From: a virus
Virus record (IMG/VR): IMGVR_UViG_3300021091_000240
Location: 1 to 33,044 of that record
Reading direction: 5' to 3' (one strand)
Length of the DNA stretch: 33,044 nucleotides
Shown here: piece by piece, positions 11,359 to 18,839 of the stretch
Numbering within the stretch: position 1 is the first letter of the stretch
Layout: every line of letters begins with the position of its first letter
Notes under the pieces: generated by a model
Seen by the model: only the letters and a program-made list of their open reading frames with translations
Told to the model about the DNA's origin: nothing
The model's database searches: none
Program-made: the position numbers and the translations under genes

Positions 11359-12373
11359 CTGTCTTCTCCAATTCAGCAAACTTATTCAAAAGTTTTCTTT
11401 TTTCTATTTCGATTTTCGCAGGATTGTCTGTGGCGGATTTTATTAGATCGACAATGACAAATAATTTGCCATATCTTTTCACAGCGTCTGCGCAGTCTTT
11501 AATGTCATCTTCCCAGTTAGGAAAAGCCACGCTCCAACCTAATTTCTGTGCCTGTGCAATCAAGATCAATCCTGCAAGATCTTGATCGGGAACGATTATA
11601 GTTTCTTTGCCTATATCATTAATTATTCTGCTCTGCTGATCTGATACCTCGTTAGTGAGCAAAGCCACACCTCCGATGCTCAAGGCATCGAATGGTCCCT
11701 CTGCTACAAATAGATATTTGTATTCTTCTTTCTGTGCATCTACGTTATAAACGAAAAATGGATGTTGATCTGAAAGATATTTAGGTCGACCTTCTCCGAT
11801 TTTTCTAGCGGTATTGCCTACGATTTTACCATGATAGAAAAAGGGAATGATCACTCGATTAGCGTAGCCTGGAGCGGGCGACCAATAAAAATTTTCACTG
11901 ATAGGATCAAATCCTCGTTGATAAACATAATCGATCACCGGTTCCAGATCATCGGCGATTTCTCCGAGATACCCACTATTGACCCAATCGTTGATAGGCA
12001 TAGATCCTTCGGGTAACGTTTTCTCTTCGAACTCAATTTTCTGTTCTACATACTGGGTCGGTGAGTAACCTTCGCCTTCGGTTTTCAGCGCCTCAAATGT
12101 CAATTCTTTGATCGTGTCACTGGAGGCTCCTAGCCACTGACAGAGAGTTTTAAATTTAGGAGATAATGTAGAACCTGGTTTCCATCCTGTGGAAAATTTA
12201 CAATTAAAACAGTTATAGACGATACCTTCGCTGAGCATGATACCCGCACGTTTTCTAGTGTCGGCACGATGTCCCCGGTGATGGCAACAAGGAGCATTGA
12301 AACTCATCCATCCACTAGGACTATTCTTAATCTTGGGAAGGAGAGATCTAAATTTATCTACGACTAACGTCAT
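11351..12373 (-). CDS. 61: DNA primase, T4 gp61 type
   Basis: 340 residues, as expected for gp61. An N-terminal zinc-binding region contains Cys29-Cys30-His31-His32 and Cys55-x2-Cys58 ('YNCFNCKF'), which recognises the priming site. 'RVIIPFFYHGKIVGNTARK' precedes a TOPRIM domain with Glu225 ('FVAEGPFDALSIGG') and the Asp pair in 'IIVPDQDLAG' (Asp263, Asp265), the metal-binding catalytic residues. It makes RNA primers for the lagging strand with the gp41 helicase encoded downstream. The start ATG 12373 is just six bases after a strong -10 box, so the mRNA is probably leaderless. It is the first gene of an eight-gene operon running to 7180. Confidence 0.95.
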   Translation of the reverse strand: MTLVVDKFRSLLPKIKNSPSGWMSFNAPCCHHRGHRADTRKRAGIMLSEGIVYNCFNCKFSTGWKPGSTLSPKFKTLCQWLGASSDTIKELTFEALKTEGEGYSPTQYVEQKIEFEEKTLPEGSMPINDWVNSGYLGEIADDLEPVIDYVYQRGFDPISENFYWSPAPGYANRVIIPFFYHGKIVGNTARKIGEGRPKYLSDQHPFFVYNVDAQKEEYKYLFVAEGPFDALSIGGVALLTNEVSDQQSRIINDIGKETIIVPDQDLAGLILIAQAQKLGWSVAFPNWEDDIKDCADAVKRYGKLFVIVDLIKSATDNPAKIEIEKRKLLNKFAELEKTDV

Positions 12374-12379
12374 AAGAAC

Positions 12380-12408
12380 AGTATACTATCTATAGAGTAT
12401 GCTGTCAA
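12380..12408 (-). promoter_or_regulatory. Sigma-70-type promoter, leaderless, for the replication operon
   Basis: On the minus strand TTGACA (12408-12403), 17-bp spacer, TATACT (12385-12380), then GTTCTT and ATG (12373-12371). The six-base gap to ATG leaves no leader or ribosome site. The -35 box lies in the last codons of the upstream virion-protein gene. This is the only promoter seen for the primase-helicase operon. Confidence 0.85.
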
Positions 12409-13207
12409 GACTCCCGTAGTTGGATATTAGATGATCGGGCGTGTGTTTAATCCTAAACCAATTGTATTTTCCAACGATGTTTTTATAAACTGGAGTCGTT
12501 TGGTTGGTGTAAGAATCTGTATCTAAATCTACCCATGCTGTGGGATTTCCCCCATCACTTTGGCTTCCTTGGATGACGATATCACCGTAATATCCAGTCA
12601 TATTAAATTGAAAAGTATGTAGACTCTGTGGTGTGGATAATTGAGGATTAGCATCGATAATGCTGGAGATGTAAAATCTCGCTTGGCTAGAAAAATCTAT
12701 CCTAAAATCTTTAAATTCATCTATCTCGATACTGTCTACGGGTTCTCCAAACAAATCGCCATATATTTCTAGATTTGAAAAAGTACCATATTGAGAATCG
12801 ATATAAAACGGAGTCCTAGATGATACTATAGAATTGTCGCTGTTATTTCTAATTTGTCCTACTATGGAATATTGATAAAATCCTGGTTCTACATCTGTTA
12901 GTTCGCTTTCAGTTAATGTCACGTGAATCTTTCCGCCGGATAAACTCTGGACCGCGCAGTCTTTGGTTAGTATTAGTTCTTTGGTTTCTCGATTGACTAT
13001 GTTAAAGACGAAGTCATCATAGTCGCTTACATCGTAGATTTTTTCATCTGAATTTCTCACTTGGATGTCAACGCGGTTATCGGCGCCGCGATACAGTTTT
13101 AAATTGCGATTATACACTTGTCGATACCTCTCTGTTTTCCATGAGGCCAGATAATTTGTGTAAGCATTGACCTTGTTTGGATATAAATAAACTGAAATTA
13201 GTTGCAT
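12386..13207 (-). CDS. Probable virion structural protein
   Basis: 273 residues from the preferred start (MQLISVYLYPNKVNAY). It is beta-rich with little charge clustering. 'LYRGADNRVDIQVRNSDEKIYDVS' and 'FVFNIVNRETKELIL' resemble the N-terminal beta-sandwich seen in baseplate or tail-associated proteins of T4-like marine phages, where 'YRGVDN..V.I..KNSDQK' recurs. The remaining beta-strands ('GGKIHVTLTESEL', 'GYYGDIVIQGSQSDGG') fit a receptor-binding or tail-collar role. A late promoter GATAAATA lies 16-24 bases upstream on the minus strand, in keeping with a structural gene. An in-frame ATG at 13243 would include that promoter, so 13207 is preferred. It stands alone between a divergent gene and the primase promoter. 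Confidence 0.65.
   Translation of the reverse strand: MQLISVYLYPNKVNAYTNYLASWKTERYRQVYNRNLKLYRGADNRVDIQVRNSDEKIYDVSDYDDFVFNIVNRETKELILTKDCAVQSLSGGKIHVTLTESELTDVEPGFYQYSIVGQIRNNSDNSIVSSRTPFYIDSQYGTFSNLEIYGDLFGEPVDSIEIDEFKDFRIDFSSQARFYISSIIDANPQLSTPQSLHTFQFNMTGYYGDIVIQGSQSDGGNPTAWVDLDTDSYTNQTTPVYKNIVGKYNWFRIKHTPDHLISNYGSLDSILYR
13182..13189 (+). promoter_or_regulatory. T4-type late promoter TATAAATA (perfect)
   Basis: Perfect octamer on the + strand, 43 bases before the ATG at 13233. It lies inside the first codons of the divergent virion-protein gene, so the two late promoters cross over each other. Confidence 0.6.
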
Positions 13208-13223
13208 ACTAGGACCCTTCGAA

Positions 13224-13231
13224 TATTTATC
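13224..13231 (-). promoter_or_regulatory. T4-type late promoter GATAAATA (minus strand)
   Basis: The plus strand reads TATTTATC at 13224-13231, i.e. GATAAATA toward the virion-protein gene, ending 16 bases before ATG 13207. A GAAGGG run lies between it and the start. Confidence 0.65.
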
Positions 13232-13232
13232 T

Positions 13233-13604
13233 ATGAGAATCACTGAAAATTTACAAGAAAATTTTCCATTTATTACAGTATTAAATCATGTTAACGCAGA
13301 ATATGTGGGCATCGTTATTAATCAAGATGCTCAGGTTACCAGCATTTATGATTATGCCAGTATACGATCCGATCAAGAAAAACAGCGGTTTTTAGAACTA
13401 GGAGAAGTGTGGTGGTGGGAATCAAACAGACAAATACCGATCAATATTTTTCTAAATAGAGAGATAGTCGTATTCAAATACGCCATACGCAACTTCAGTA
13501 CCAAAGATGTCAAAATACTATTAGGCCCTTGCACCAGCCTCAATGACATTATCGTAAAGAGAATAAAACGTAAATCTATTACGTTAATAAGAAAACCCGG
13601 TTAA
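13233..13604 (+). CDS. Conserved-type phage protein, unknown function
   Basis: 123 residues, soluble and mixed alpha/beta: 'VLNHVNAEYVGIVINQDAQV', 'TSIYDYASIRSDQEKQRFLEL', 'GEVWWWESNRQIPINIFL' and a very basic end ('VKRIKRKSITLIRKPG'). I recall this pattern (GIV.NQD...SIYD..., WWWESNR.LPINIFL, KRIKRK) from several T4-like marine phages without a known role. The basic tail and compact size would suit an RNA- or DNA-binding regulator. It is transcribed alone on + from a late promoter at 13182. Its TAA overlaps the TAA of the convergent next gene in the shared GTTAAC (4-nt overlap). Confidence 0.8.
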   Translation: MRITENLQENFPFITVLNHVNAEYVGIVINQDAQVTSIYDYASIRSDQEKQRFLELGEVWWWESNRQIPINIFLNREIVVFKYAIRNFSTKDVKILLGPCTSLNDIIVKRIKRKSITLIRKPG

Positions 13605-14176
13605 CTGTATCCATAACTGATCTGCTCACAGATCAGATTCATCTGTACCACGATAGCCATGGCATACGCAGTGGCATGAGATTTTTTAAAATAATAATCG
13701 TCATTTGTCGGTTTCGTCCATATCTCTTTCATTATGATAGTCCAGTCTTTCCCAATCAGATAGCGTTTGGCTGGGCGAATCATAGCAAGGACGGCAGATA
13801 ATTGTTCCACGGAAGTAGGGCAAGTCTTCTTCAGTATATCCCCGTGCCCGTTCAAATGAAATAATAGATCCACAAATTCTTGTTGTTGTAATAGATCCCA
13901 TAGCGGCTCTCGGTTCATTAATTCGTTGAGATGATGTTCATCTCTGATTCCTTTGTATATTCCTACATTAAGAAAATCTATTTTAAAAAAACCTTTTTCT
14001 TCTGCCTGTTCGTAAGGTATTTCACATAAGCCTGTTTTTAAATCGATAGGAACCTGATGGAGATAGATTCCTGTGTTGTGTTTGACAAGATTGCCATCAT
14101 CTAGACGACTGGCCACTTTATATCTAAATAATTTTAACGCCCGGTCTCGATCAACGAAATCTATATCGATATCCAT
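13601..14176 (-). CDS. Miniature DNA polymerase III alpha (DnaE) palm-like protein
   Basis: 191 residues that read as a condensed DnaE. 'MDIDIDFVDRD' (Asp2/4/6) matches the PDxDxDF motif holding two catalytic aspartates of bacterial Pol III alpha (E. coli Asp401, Asp403). 'KHNTGIYLHQVPI' matches KHAGGVVIAP. 'GFFKIDFLNVGIY' matches the KFDFLGL motif with the third catalytic aspartate (Asp67, E. coli Asp555). 'LSAVLAMIRPA' matches the ALFRPGP region, and 'FKKSHATAYAMAIVVQ' matches FNKSHSAAYALVSYQ. The PHP domain, most of the fingers, the beta-binding and OB domains are absent. Whether it polymerises, binds DNA or regulates is unknown. It is the last gene of the UvsW operon, two bases after the preceding gene. 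Confidence 0.7.
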   Translation of the reverse strand: MDIDIDFVDRDRALKLFRYKVASRLDDGNLVKHNTGIYLHQVPIDLKTGLCEIPYEQAEEKGFFKIDFLNVGIYKGIRDEHHLNELMNREPLWDLLQQQEFVDLLFHLNGHGDILKKTCPTSVEQLSAVLAMIRPAKRYLIGKDWTIIMKEIWTKPTNDDYYFKKSHATAYAMAIVVQMNLICEQISYGYS

Positions 14177-14177
14177 A

Positions 14178-14402
14178 TTAGTGCATCCTAATAGTTTCGA
14201 ATAATAGCAATGGAAGATTGTCTGCTAAAAATTGAGCATATTCTTCGGCATCTTCTTCATCTTCGAATCCCGAAAACTGTACCATGATCACCGGTTCGTC
14301 AGCCATCACTCTCACTTCGATATCAATGTTGTCTCGAGAAATTAATTCTTCGTTTTCTTTTAATTCTACTTCTGTGCTTTCTTCTTTTGCGTGTTTACTC
14401 AT
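14178..14402 (-). CDS. Small acidic protein, unknown (74 aa)
   Basis: Very acidic (Glu/Asp about one third), beginning MSKHAKEESTEVELKENEEL, followed by a beta-hairpin-like 'VRVMADEPVIMVQFSGF', then 'EDEEDAEEYAQFLADNLPL'. No membrane segment. Its ATG shares the base at 14402 with the end of the Zn-finger gene and its stop is one base before the DnaE-like start, so it is coupled to both. Acidic small proteins near DNA enzymes may mimic DNA or act as chaperones; nothing specific is shown. No family recognised. Confidence 0.75.
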   Translation of the reverse strand: MSKHAKEESTEVELKENEELISRDNIDIEVRVMADEPVIMVQFSGFEDEEDAEEYAQFLADNLPLLLFETIRMH

Positions 14403-15085
14403 TATAAAATTTTAGCCTCTATGATAACATCTTTGACCAACTCAATATCGGCAGGTAACGATTTGAATCTCCTTAACCAATATTGAGGATCTATTATGGG
14501 ACCAATGATTTCTAACTGCTCATCGTTCATCCTTTGTAACATATCTTTTCCTGCTTTTGTATTTAATATTAACCAAGGACTGATCAACCCTTCTTTTATA
14601 TCATGTGTAGCACGGTTTAAATTAGCATAGGCAAAGTAATGCTCCCACGGTGCAGAATTTGATTCGCTCCAATCCATCATAGCGGTAATTGATCTTTGCA
14701 CGGCGCCGTCGGCAGGCTCGTTTTTTATCAATTCGCTGATATATGAATAATACAGTTCATCTCTACACCAGTGATCTAATTTAACTCCGCTTTTGATAAC
14801 ATACTCTATGAACATCTCCGGATATATGGGATTGGTATTGACTAGAAAACTTCCAAATTTTATAAAGGCTGAGTAATAAGGACTTTGTACAAAATCGTCA
14901 AAAGTTTTTTTAGATTTGCCTTTCTGTGCGAAATCGTAGAATTTTTGGAACGTCAATAGCCCTGTTTGCACATGTTTTTCATTTCTGTTTAAATATCGTC
15001 TTTTCTGTTCGCAGACATGTACCGCTAAAGTTTTTTCTTTAGCAAATTCTTTCTGACAATATTCGCACTTATAATTTAATTGCAT
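14402..15085 (-). CDS. Zinc-finger protein, conserved phage type, unknown function
   Basis: 227 residues from the preferred start (MQLNYKCEYCQKEF). A C2HC-type finger is formed by Cys7-x2-Cys10 and His23-x-Cys25, followed by a basic 'EQKRRYLNRNEKH'. The remaining about 190 residues are helical, with 'FYDFAQKGKSKKTFDDF', 'SPYYSAFIKFGSFLV' and 'DPQYWLRRFKSLP'. I recall the same order in uncharacterised proteins of T4-like marine phages. The finger suggests DNA or RNA binding. ATG 15085 lies inside the end of the preceding gene (17-nt overlap); an upstream in-frame ATG at 15139 would add residues within that gene, so it is less likely. Confidence 0.75.
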   Translation of the reverse strand: MQLNYKCEYCQKEFAKEKTLAVHVCEQKRRYLNRNEKHVQTGLLTFQKFYDFAQKGKSKKTFDDFVQSPYYSAFIKFGSFLVNTNPIYPEMFIEYVIKSGVKLDHWCRDELYYSYISELIKNEPADGAVQRSITAMMDWSESNSAPWEHYFAYANLNRATHDIKEGLISPWLILNTKAGKDMLQRMNDEQLEIIGPIIDPQYWLRRFKSLPADIELVKDVIIEAKIL

Positions 15086-15548
15086 TGATCTGCTTTTTAT
15101 CCCACCCGAGAGATAGTGCATATTCTTTGATTTCTTCATCTGTAGTGATCGATGCCAGCGTTTCTATGTCCGACATCTTCATAGTTGGAAATTGTTCTGC
15201 GAGAAATTCTTCTTTTTTGTTTCGATGCACCTTCAATGGGATCCATTCGTGGAAATGTGTTTTTTTGCTGTCATGGCTGCATAACGTTAATGTCTGCCAT
15301 TGCAGTTGTGGATGCTTTGCTATTTCCGACCAATTTTTATTATAGAATTCATTGACGGTTAGTACGAAATGCTCTTGCAGTTCCCTATCTTTGGTTTTAA
15401 CATTGCTGATATATCGCATCAAGGTCCAGAGATCTCCTTTGATTTCTTTGCGACCTTCTTCTGTGGCAGCCTCCCACAGTTCTTTGATCCCCATGTCTAC
15501 CGCGGGGATCATATCTTTGAATAGGTCTACGTGTTTATTTTTTCCCAT
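15069..15548 (-). CDS. Conserved-type protein of the UvsW operon, unknown
   Basis: 159 residues, soluble, helical first half: 'KHVDLFKDMIPAVDMGIKELWE', 'GDLWTLMRYISNVKTKDREL', 'VNEFYNKNWSEIAKHPQLQW'; then 'LCSHDSKKTHFHEWIPLKVHR' and a C-terminal helical part ending 'GWDKKQINAIKL'. The segment LMRYIS.VK......F..NE.YNKNW resembles a protein family I recall from T4-like marine phages, always uncharacterised. It is not similar to T4 gp62 or gp44 as far as I can see. It overlaps the following Zn-finger gene by 17 nt and the preceding gene by 14 nt. Confidence 0.75.
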   Translation of the reverse strand: MGKNKHVDLFKDMIPAVDMGIKELWEAATEEGRKEIKGDLWTLMRYISNVKTKDRELQEHFVLTVNEFYNKNWSEIAKHPQLQWQTLTLCSHDSKKTHFHEWIPLKVHRNKKEEFLAEQFPTMKMSDIETLASITTDEEIKEYALSLGWDKKQINAIKL

Positions 15549-15843
15549 CTTTTTTACTCAAGTGATATATCATTATAGCACGATCTAATGCTTCTTTCAA
15601 GAGAGGATTATTTTTTGCCTCTCGACGGATTTCTCCCCATAATTTGGAATCTCGCAAATCGTCGATCAATGGCTTACCATCCTCTGTTCTTGGATCGTAG
15701 TCCCAGCCGATCGCTTCTTGATCTAGACTGCCATCTTCTTGTTGATACACGATTCCTTCTCTGCGAGTATAGATATACTCAACTCCTGGTTTTAGTTTTC
15801 CCATCTTTTGAAAATCCCACAGTTTCTCGTTCGATATCTTCAT
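15535..15843 (-). CDS. Conserved-type small protein, unknown function
   Basis: About 102 residues from ATG 15843 (MKISNEKLWDFQKMGK); another possible start is ATG 15801 (MGKLKPGVEY), which reduces the overlap with the cupin gene from 65 to 23 nt. The core 'GVEYIYTRREGIVYQQED', 'EAIGWDYDPRTEDGKPL', 'SKLWGEIRREAKNNPLLKEAL' and 'IMIYHLSKKDGKK' has regularly spaced Trp/Tyr and resembles small proteins seen in other T4-like marine phages. No catalytic motif. Part of the UvsW operon. Confidence 0.7.
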   Translation of the reverse strand: MKISNEKLWDFQKMGKLKPGVEYIYTRREGIVYQQEDGSLDQEAIGWDYDPRTEDGKPLIDDLRDSKLWGEIRREAKNNPLLKEALDRAIMIYHLSKKDGKK

Positions 15844-16147
15844 GATCGAATTCAGCCCAATAGAGTTCAAAAGCCACAGTTTCTTCTAAGGCTTCAAACT
15901 GATGATATTCTCCAGGAGCCACTTTGGTATATTGTCCTGCAGTTAATATGGTTTCGTCTACCAGATCGTAATTGTTCTTCCACACTCTGATGACCAACTT
16001 TCCAGATTCGACGAAAAAACCATTCCATTTATACTTGTGTCTGTGCTTTGAACAGACTCCACCTGCCCTGGCTTCTATCCTATGGAATTCTAAAACTCCG
16101 TTGGCTTCTAGTAATTCTGTTTCACCCCACACCTTTCCTGCGATCAT
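15779..16147 (-). CDS. Cupin-domain protein
   Basis: 122 residues with a single cupin barrel. Motif 1 is 'GGVCSKHRHKYKWNGFFVESG' (His35-x-His37, Glu47-type position), motif 2 is 'VAPGEYHQFEAL' with His82. These are the metal-binding residues of small cupins that act as epimerases, isomerases or sensors; the substrate is unknown. ATG 16147 has a good AAGGAG site six bases upstream, the clearest in this operon. A cupin domain also forms the C-terminal part of the fusion protein at 27084, but that one is of the mannose-6-phosphate isomerase type and not closely similar. Confidence 0.8.
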   Translation of the reverse strand: MIAGKVWGETELLEANGVLEFHRIEARAGGVCSKHRHKYKWNGFFVESGKLVIRVWKNNYDLVDETILTAGQYTKVAPGEYHQFEALEETVAFELYWAEFDHEDIERETVGFSKDGKTKTRS

Positions 16148-16174
16148 TGATTTCTCCTTATCTCTTTAACTATA

Positions 16175-16681
16175 TTAAATTATCTTATGCAGTTGAACGA
16201 TCTCGCTTTGCCTACTGACTTCTTTGACAAAAAATGCGCAAGGTGGACTTTCATCGGAATGTAGGGGCACCGTTAAAAACTGACCGTTCTTCATTTTGGG
16301 AAAATACCAGCGGACATCTTGAAAAATGTTCACGATTTCTATAGTCATATATTCGCATTTAAATCCATTGATAGGATTGAATATAAACGCATCGAATCCA
16401 CGTTCGTTGATGCTGGTCAACGGTAGAACTTCTGGATCCAGCCCGCATTCTTTATCTCCTACGACCATGCACCAATCTAAGGGCATCTGGACTTCGTGGC
16501 CCCCTATGTTCAATAATATCGCAGGACTATTAAATGATTCTAGGAAGATCAGCGGCATGAAAAAGAAATCCGGATCGTTGGGATTACTGTTATCCAGCAC
16601 TGAAAATCTAGTATCTTCATCTACTTCGTTCGGTAACTCATTAAGATCGAAGGCTGTGTTGTTTAATGTTAATATTCTCAT
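16175..16681 (-). CDS. Conserved-type protein of the UvsW operon, unknown
   Basis: 168 residues, beta-rich and acidic. Notable words are 'FFFMPLIFLESFNSPA', 'EVQMPLDWCMVVGDKE', 'SINERGFDAFIFNPING' and 'VRWYFPKMKNGQFLTVPL'. I recall near-identical words in an uncharacterised protein of T4-like marine phages that also sits near uvsW. No enzyme motif or membrane segment. ATG overlaps the preceding stop as ATGA. The overall look (a small beta barrel with conserved Trp, Cys and Pro) would suit a structural or ligand-binding domain; no function is claimed. Confidence 0.75.
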   Translation of the reverse strand: MRILTLNNTAFDLNELPNEVDEDTRFSVLDNSNPNDPDFFFMPLIFLESFNSPAILLNIGGHEVQMPLDWCMVVGDKECGLDPEVLPLTSINERGFDAFIFNPINGFKCEYMTIEIVNIFQDVRWYFPKMKNGQFLTVPLHSDESPPCAFFVKEVSRQSEIVQLHKII

Positions 16682-17388
16682 TTATTCCTCTTTTCTAACA
16701 TCGCTCGAGTTTTTTGATAAGACAAATCGAATGAATGAGTCCATCGTCCAAAATGTTTGTTCCAATCTCGATCATCGAACAGATTAATGTCCATATCCCA
16801 GTCCTCCTCAAACATGGGAATGAATTGTGCCAATGCCTGACCCGCTTTTATGCGGATCATGTACGGCTCTGATTTTAGTTTCAACAGGCAATTTATATTG
16901 CTGACATGCTGATATTTGAATTCTAAGATACCGGGAGCCACGGTCCATTCTAAAGGATCTTTTTGATCCCAAACAGGTGACATCATCAACCATTTTACCA
17001 TCCGATCAGTTTTAAAATACCACGGACTCATCAATTTTATGTTGCAATAACCGGGCCATGCACCCGAGGCCTGGCTGTCAATGTGATGTCTTTCTAAGGG
17101 CAGTTTGATTTCTTCTTTGCAGGCAAAATCGTAGGCGATAGATCCGTCCGGGCGGACTTCGATGTCGATGTCTGACCAAGACCTAATGAGAAAACTGTTT
17201 TTATAAAGATCCTGGAATCCGTTACAATGCCGCACGGTGACCCAATCGGGATCTTTGCTAAGGTCGAAATACCAATTAGGCAAAGACCCTTTGCCTGCCT
17301 GAGGTGGAAATAGATCGACTAGGCTCTGCATAGTAGTATAGCATTGTAGTTTGATCTTTTTCTTTTTAAAATTGAAAAAATTTATCAT
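16678..17388 (-). CDS. Conserved-type protein of the UvsW operon, unknown
   Basis: 236 residues. After a basic start come 'QCYTTMQSLVDLFPPQAGKG', 'VRHCNGFQDLYKNSFLIRSW', 'DIDIEVRPDGSIAYDF', 'SPWYFKTDRMVKWLMMSPVW', 'APGILEFKYQHVSNIN' and 'IRIKAGQALAQFIPMFEED'. The last part, a beta-strand pair followed by 'I.AG.PLAQ.IPM', is similar to a beta-sandwich family found in both phages and bacteria (DUF6065-like by memory). It joins UvsW and the next gene through ATGA overlaps. Function unknown. Confidence 0.75.
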   Translation of the reverse strand: MINFFNFKKKKIKLQCYTTMQSLVDLFPPQAGKGSLPNWYFDLSKDPDWVTVRHCNGFQDLYKNSFLIRSWSDIDIEVRPDGSIAYDFACKEEIKLPLERHHIDSQASGAWPGYCNIKLMSPWYFKTDRMVKWLMMSPVWDQKDPLEWTVAPGILEFKYQHVSNINCLLKLKSEPYMIRIKAGQALAQFIPMFEEDWDMDINLFDDRDWNKHFGRWTHSFDLSYQKTRAMLEKRNK

Positions 17389-18839
17389 ATGGTAACCTTG
17401 GTGACTTGGAAGGGATATTTTGCTTCTTTATAATATTTTTTTCTTTCTGTGAGATGACGTTTGGCATACTTACAGGTCGAAGTTATATCCCAGATCTGCA
17501 CGAAATCTTTGTCTTCGGCTTTTCTGATGCCTCGTCCTATGCTCTGTATCACCCGAACAAAACTCTTGCCAGGTTCCAATAGAACCAAGTTGAAAATACG
17601 AGGTATATTGATACCTACAGCGGCAACACCGTAAGTTGCCACGATGATTTTATTATCGGCCGTTTTAATTTCATCATATTCTTCTTTTCTATCGTCTAGT
17701 TTTACCGCACCCGAGATGAACACTGAATCTTTTAAAATCGCAGTGATCTTATTTCCTGTGTCGATCCTATTGACTAACACTAATGTATTACCTGTATCGG
17801 AAATTTCTTCGATCTTGTTAGCGATCCATTCGATCCTTTTTTCATCGGTGACTAGCCAGGTATATTCTTCTTGATATGAACGGAATTCTTCTATGTCTAT
17901 GGTTTGTAGCACGTTGATTTCTAATTTCGCCAGCACATCTTTTTGTTGTAGATCATAAGCCGACACTTGATTTATCACAGGTCCTATGCCAGCCAATAGA
18001 CTCTGGAATTCCCATTTTTCTTTAGGTATAGTTCCTGTTAAACCCCAACGGATAGGACAATTACGGAAGTTCTGAGTGGCCAATCTCATTAGTACATCTG
18101 CTTTGGCCTGATGCACCTCGTCGATGATAACGGCAATCACCCCTTCGCAGAATTCTGCCAAAGATAAAGTATCGTCGTCATAACTCTTTTTCTCGAGCAC
18201 GTTGAGACTCTGCCATGTGCAGATAGTGTGTGTTCGATTTAATTCTTTGCGATCTCCGAAATACACGCCAACGTCTAAGCCTAGATTCTTGTAGTCTTCT
18301 TCAGTCTGGACAACAAGCGATTTGTTCGGAACAATAACCATCGTACGGCCATAAGGTTCACAAAGATGCGAAAGCGTCGCGGTAGTAATCGTTTTACCAG
18401 CACCTGTAGCTACCTCCTGTAATGATTGCGGGTTTTTTAAAAACTTGTTAACCACATCATATTGATAATCTCTCAGCACGATTGGTTGGCCTGCCGCCGG
18501 GTGACCTATTGGCCAAGTCTTTCCCTGATCCGCCCAATAGTTTTCTCCGATGTAGGCGAATGACATCGTTTGATGCAGACGTTGATCCTCAACTTCTATG
18601 TCATATCCGGAATTTTCTATGATGGGAAGTATGACATTTAGATGTGCTAGATAACCGGTCCCACCTATGCCGAAAAAGGTCTTAGTTCCATCCCAACGAC
18701 CTAATTTATATGCAGGCATATGGCGGGCATAGGGAAGATCAAACTTTAGTTCGTTGACAATTTTACGCCGGACTTCTACAGGCAGGCTCTCGACTTTTAT
18801 ATTGACTTCGTCTTTGATAATCAGTTTACAACTTGACAA
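17385..18839 (-). CDS. uvsW: UvsW-type recombination helicase (SF2)
   Basis: 484 residues, close to T4 UvsW. An N-terminal about 115-residue domain contains 'YARHMPAYKLGRWDG'. Then come the SF2 motifs: Q-like 'LRDYQYDVV' (122-130), Walker A 'ATGAGKT' (144-150), 'IIDEVHQAK' DEVH box (240-243), 'GLTGT' (266-270), 'VATYGVAAVGINIP' (400-413) and motif VI 'QSIGRGIRK' (432-440). UvsW unwinds D-loops, R-loops and Holliday junctions and in T4 moves the phage from origin- to recombination-dependent replication. In T4 it is a late gene; here the operon instead begins with a sigma-70-type promoter at 20032. Overlaps the preceding gene by 14 nt. Confidence 0.95.
   Translation of the reverse strand: MSSCKLIIKDEVNIKVESLPVEVRRKIVNELKFDLPYARHMPAYKLGRWDGTKTFFGIGGTGYLAHLNVILPIIENSGYDIEVEDQRLHQTMSFAYIGENYWADQGKTWPIGHPAAGQPIVLRDYQYDVVNKFLKNPQSLQEVATGAGKTITTATLSHLCEPYGRTMVIVPNKSLVVQTEEDYKNLGLDVGVYFGDRKELNRTHTICTWQSLNVLEKKSYDDDTLSLAEFCEGVIAVIIDEVHQAKADVLMRLATQNFRNCPIRWGLTGTIPKEKWEFQSLLAGIGPVINQVSAYDLQQKDVLAKLEINVLQTIDIEEFRSYQEEYTWLVTDEKRIEWIANKIEEISDTGNTLVLVNRIDTGNKITAILKDSVFISGAVKLDDRKEEYDEIKTADNKIIVATYGVAAVGINIPRIFNLVLLEPGKSFVRVIQSIGRGIRKAEDKDFVQIWDITSTCKYAKRHLTERKKYYKEAKYPFQVTKVTI

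Noticed and set aside
15069-15548. Assignment as the small clamp-loader subunit (gp62)
   Set aside because: The motifs I can see do not align with T4 gp62, and no gp44 or gp45 gene is adjacent.
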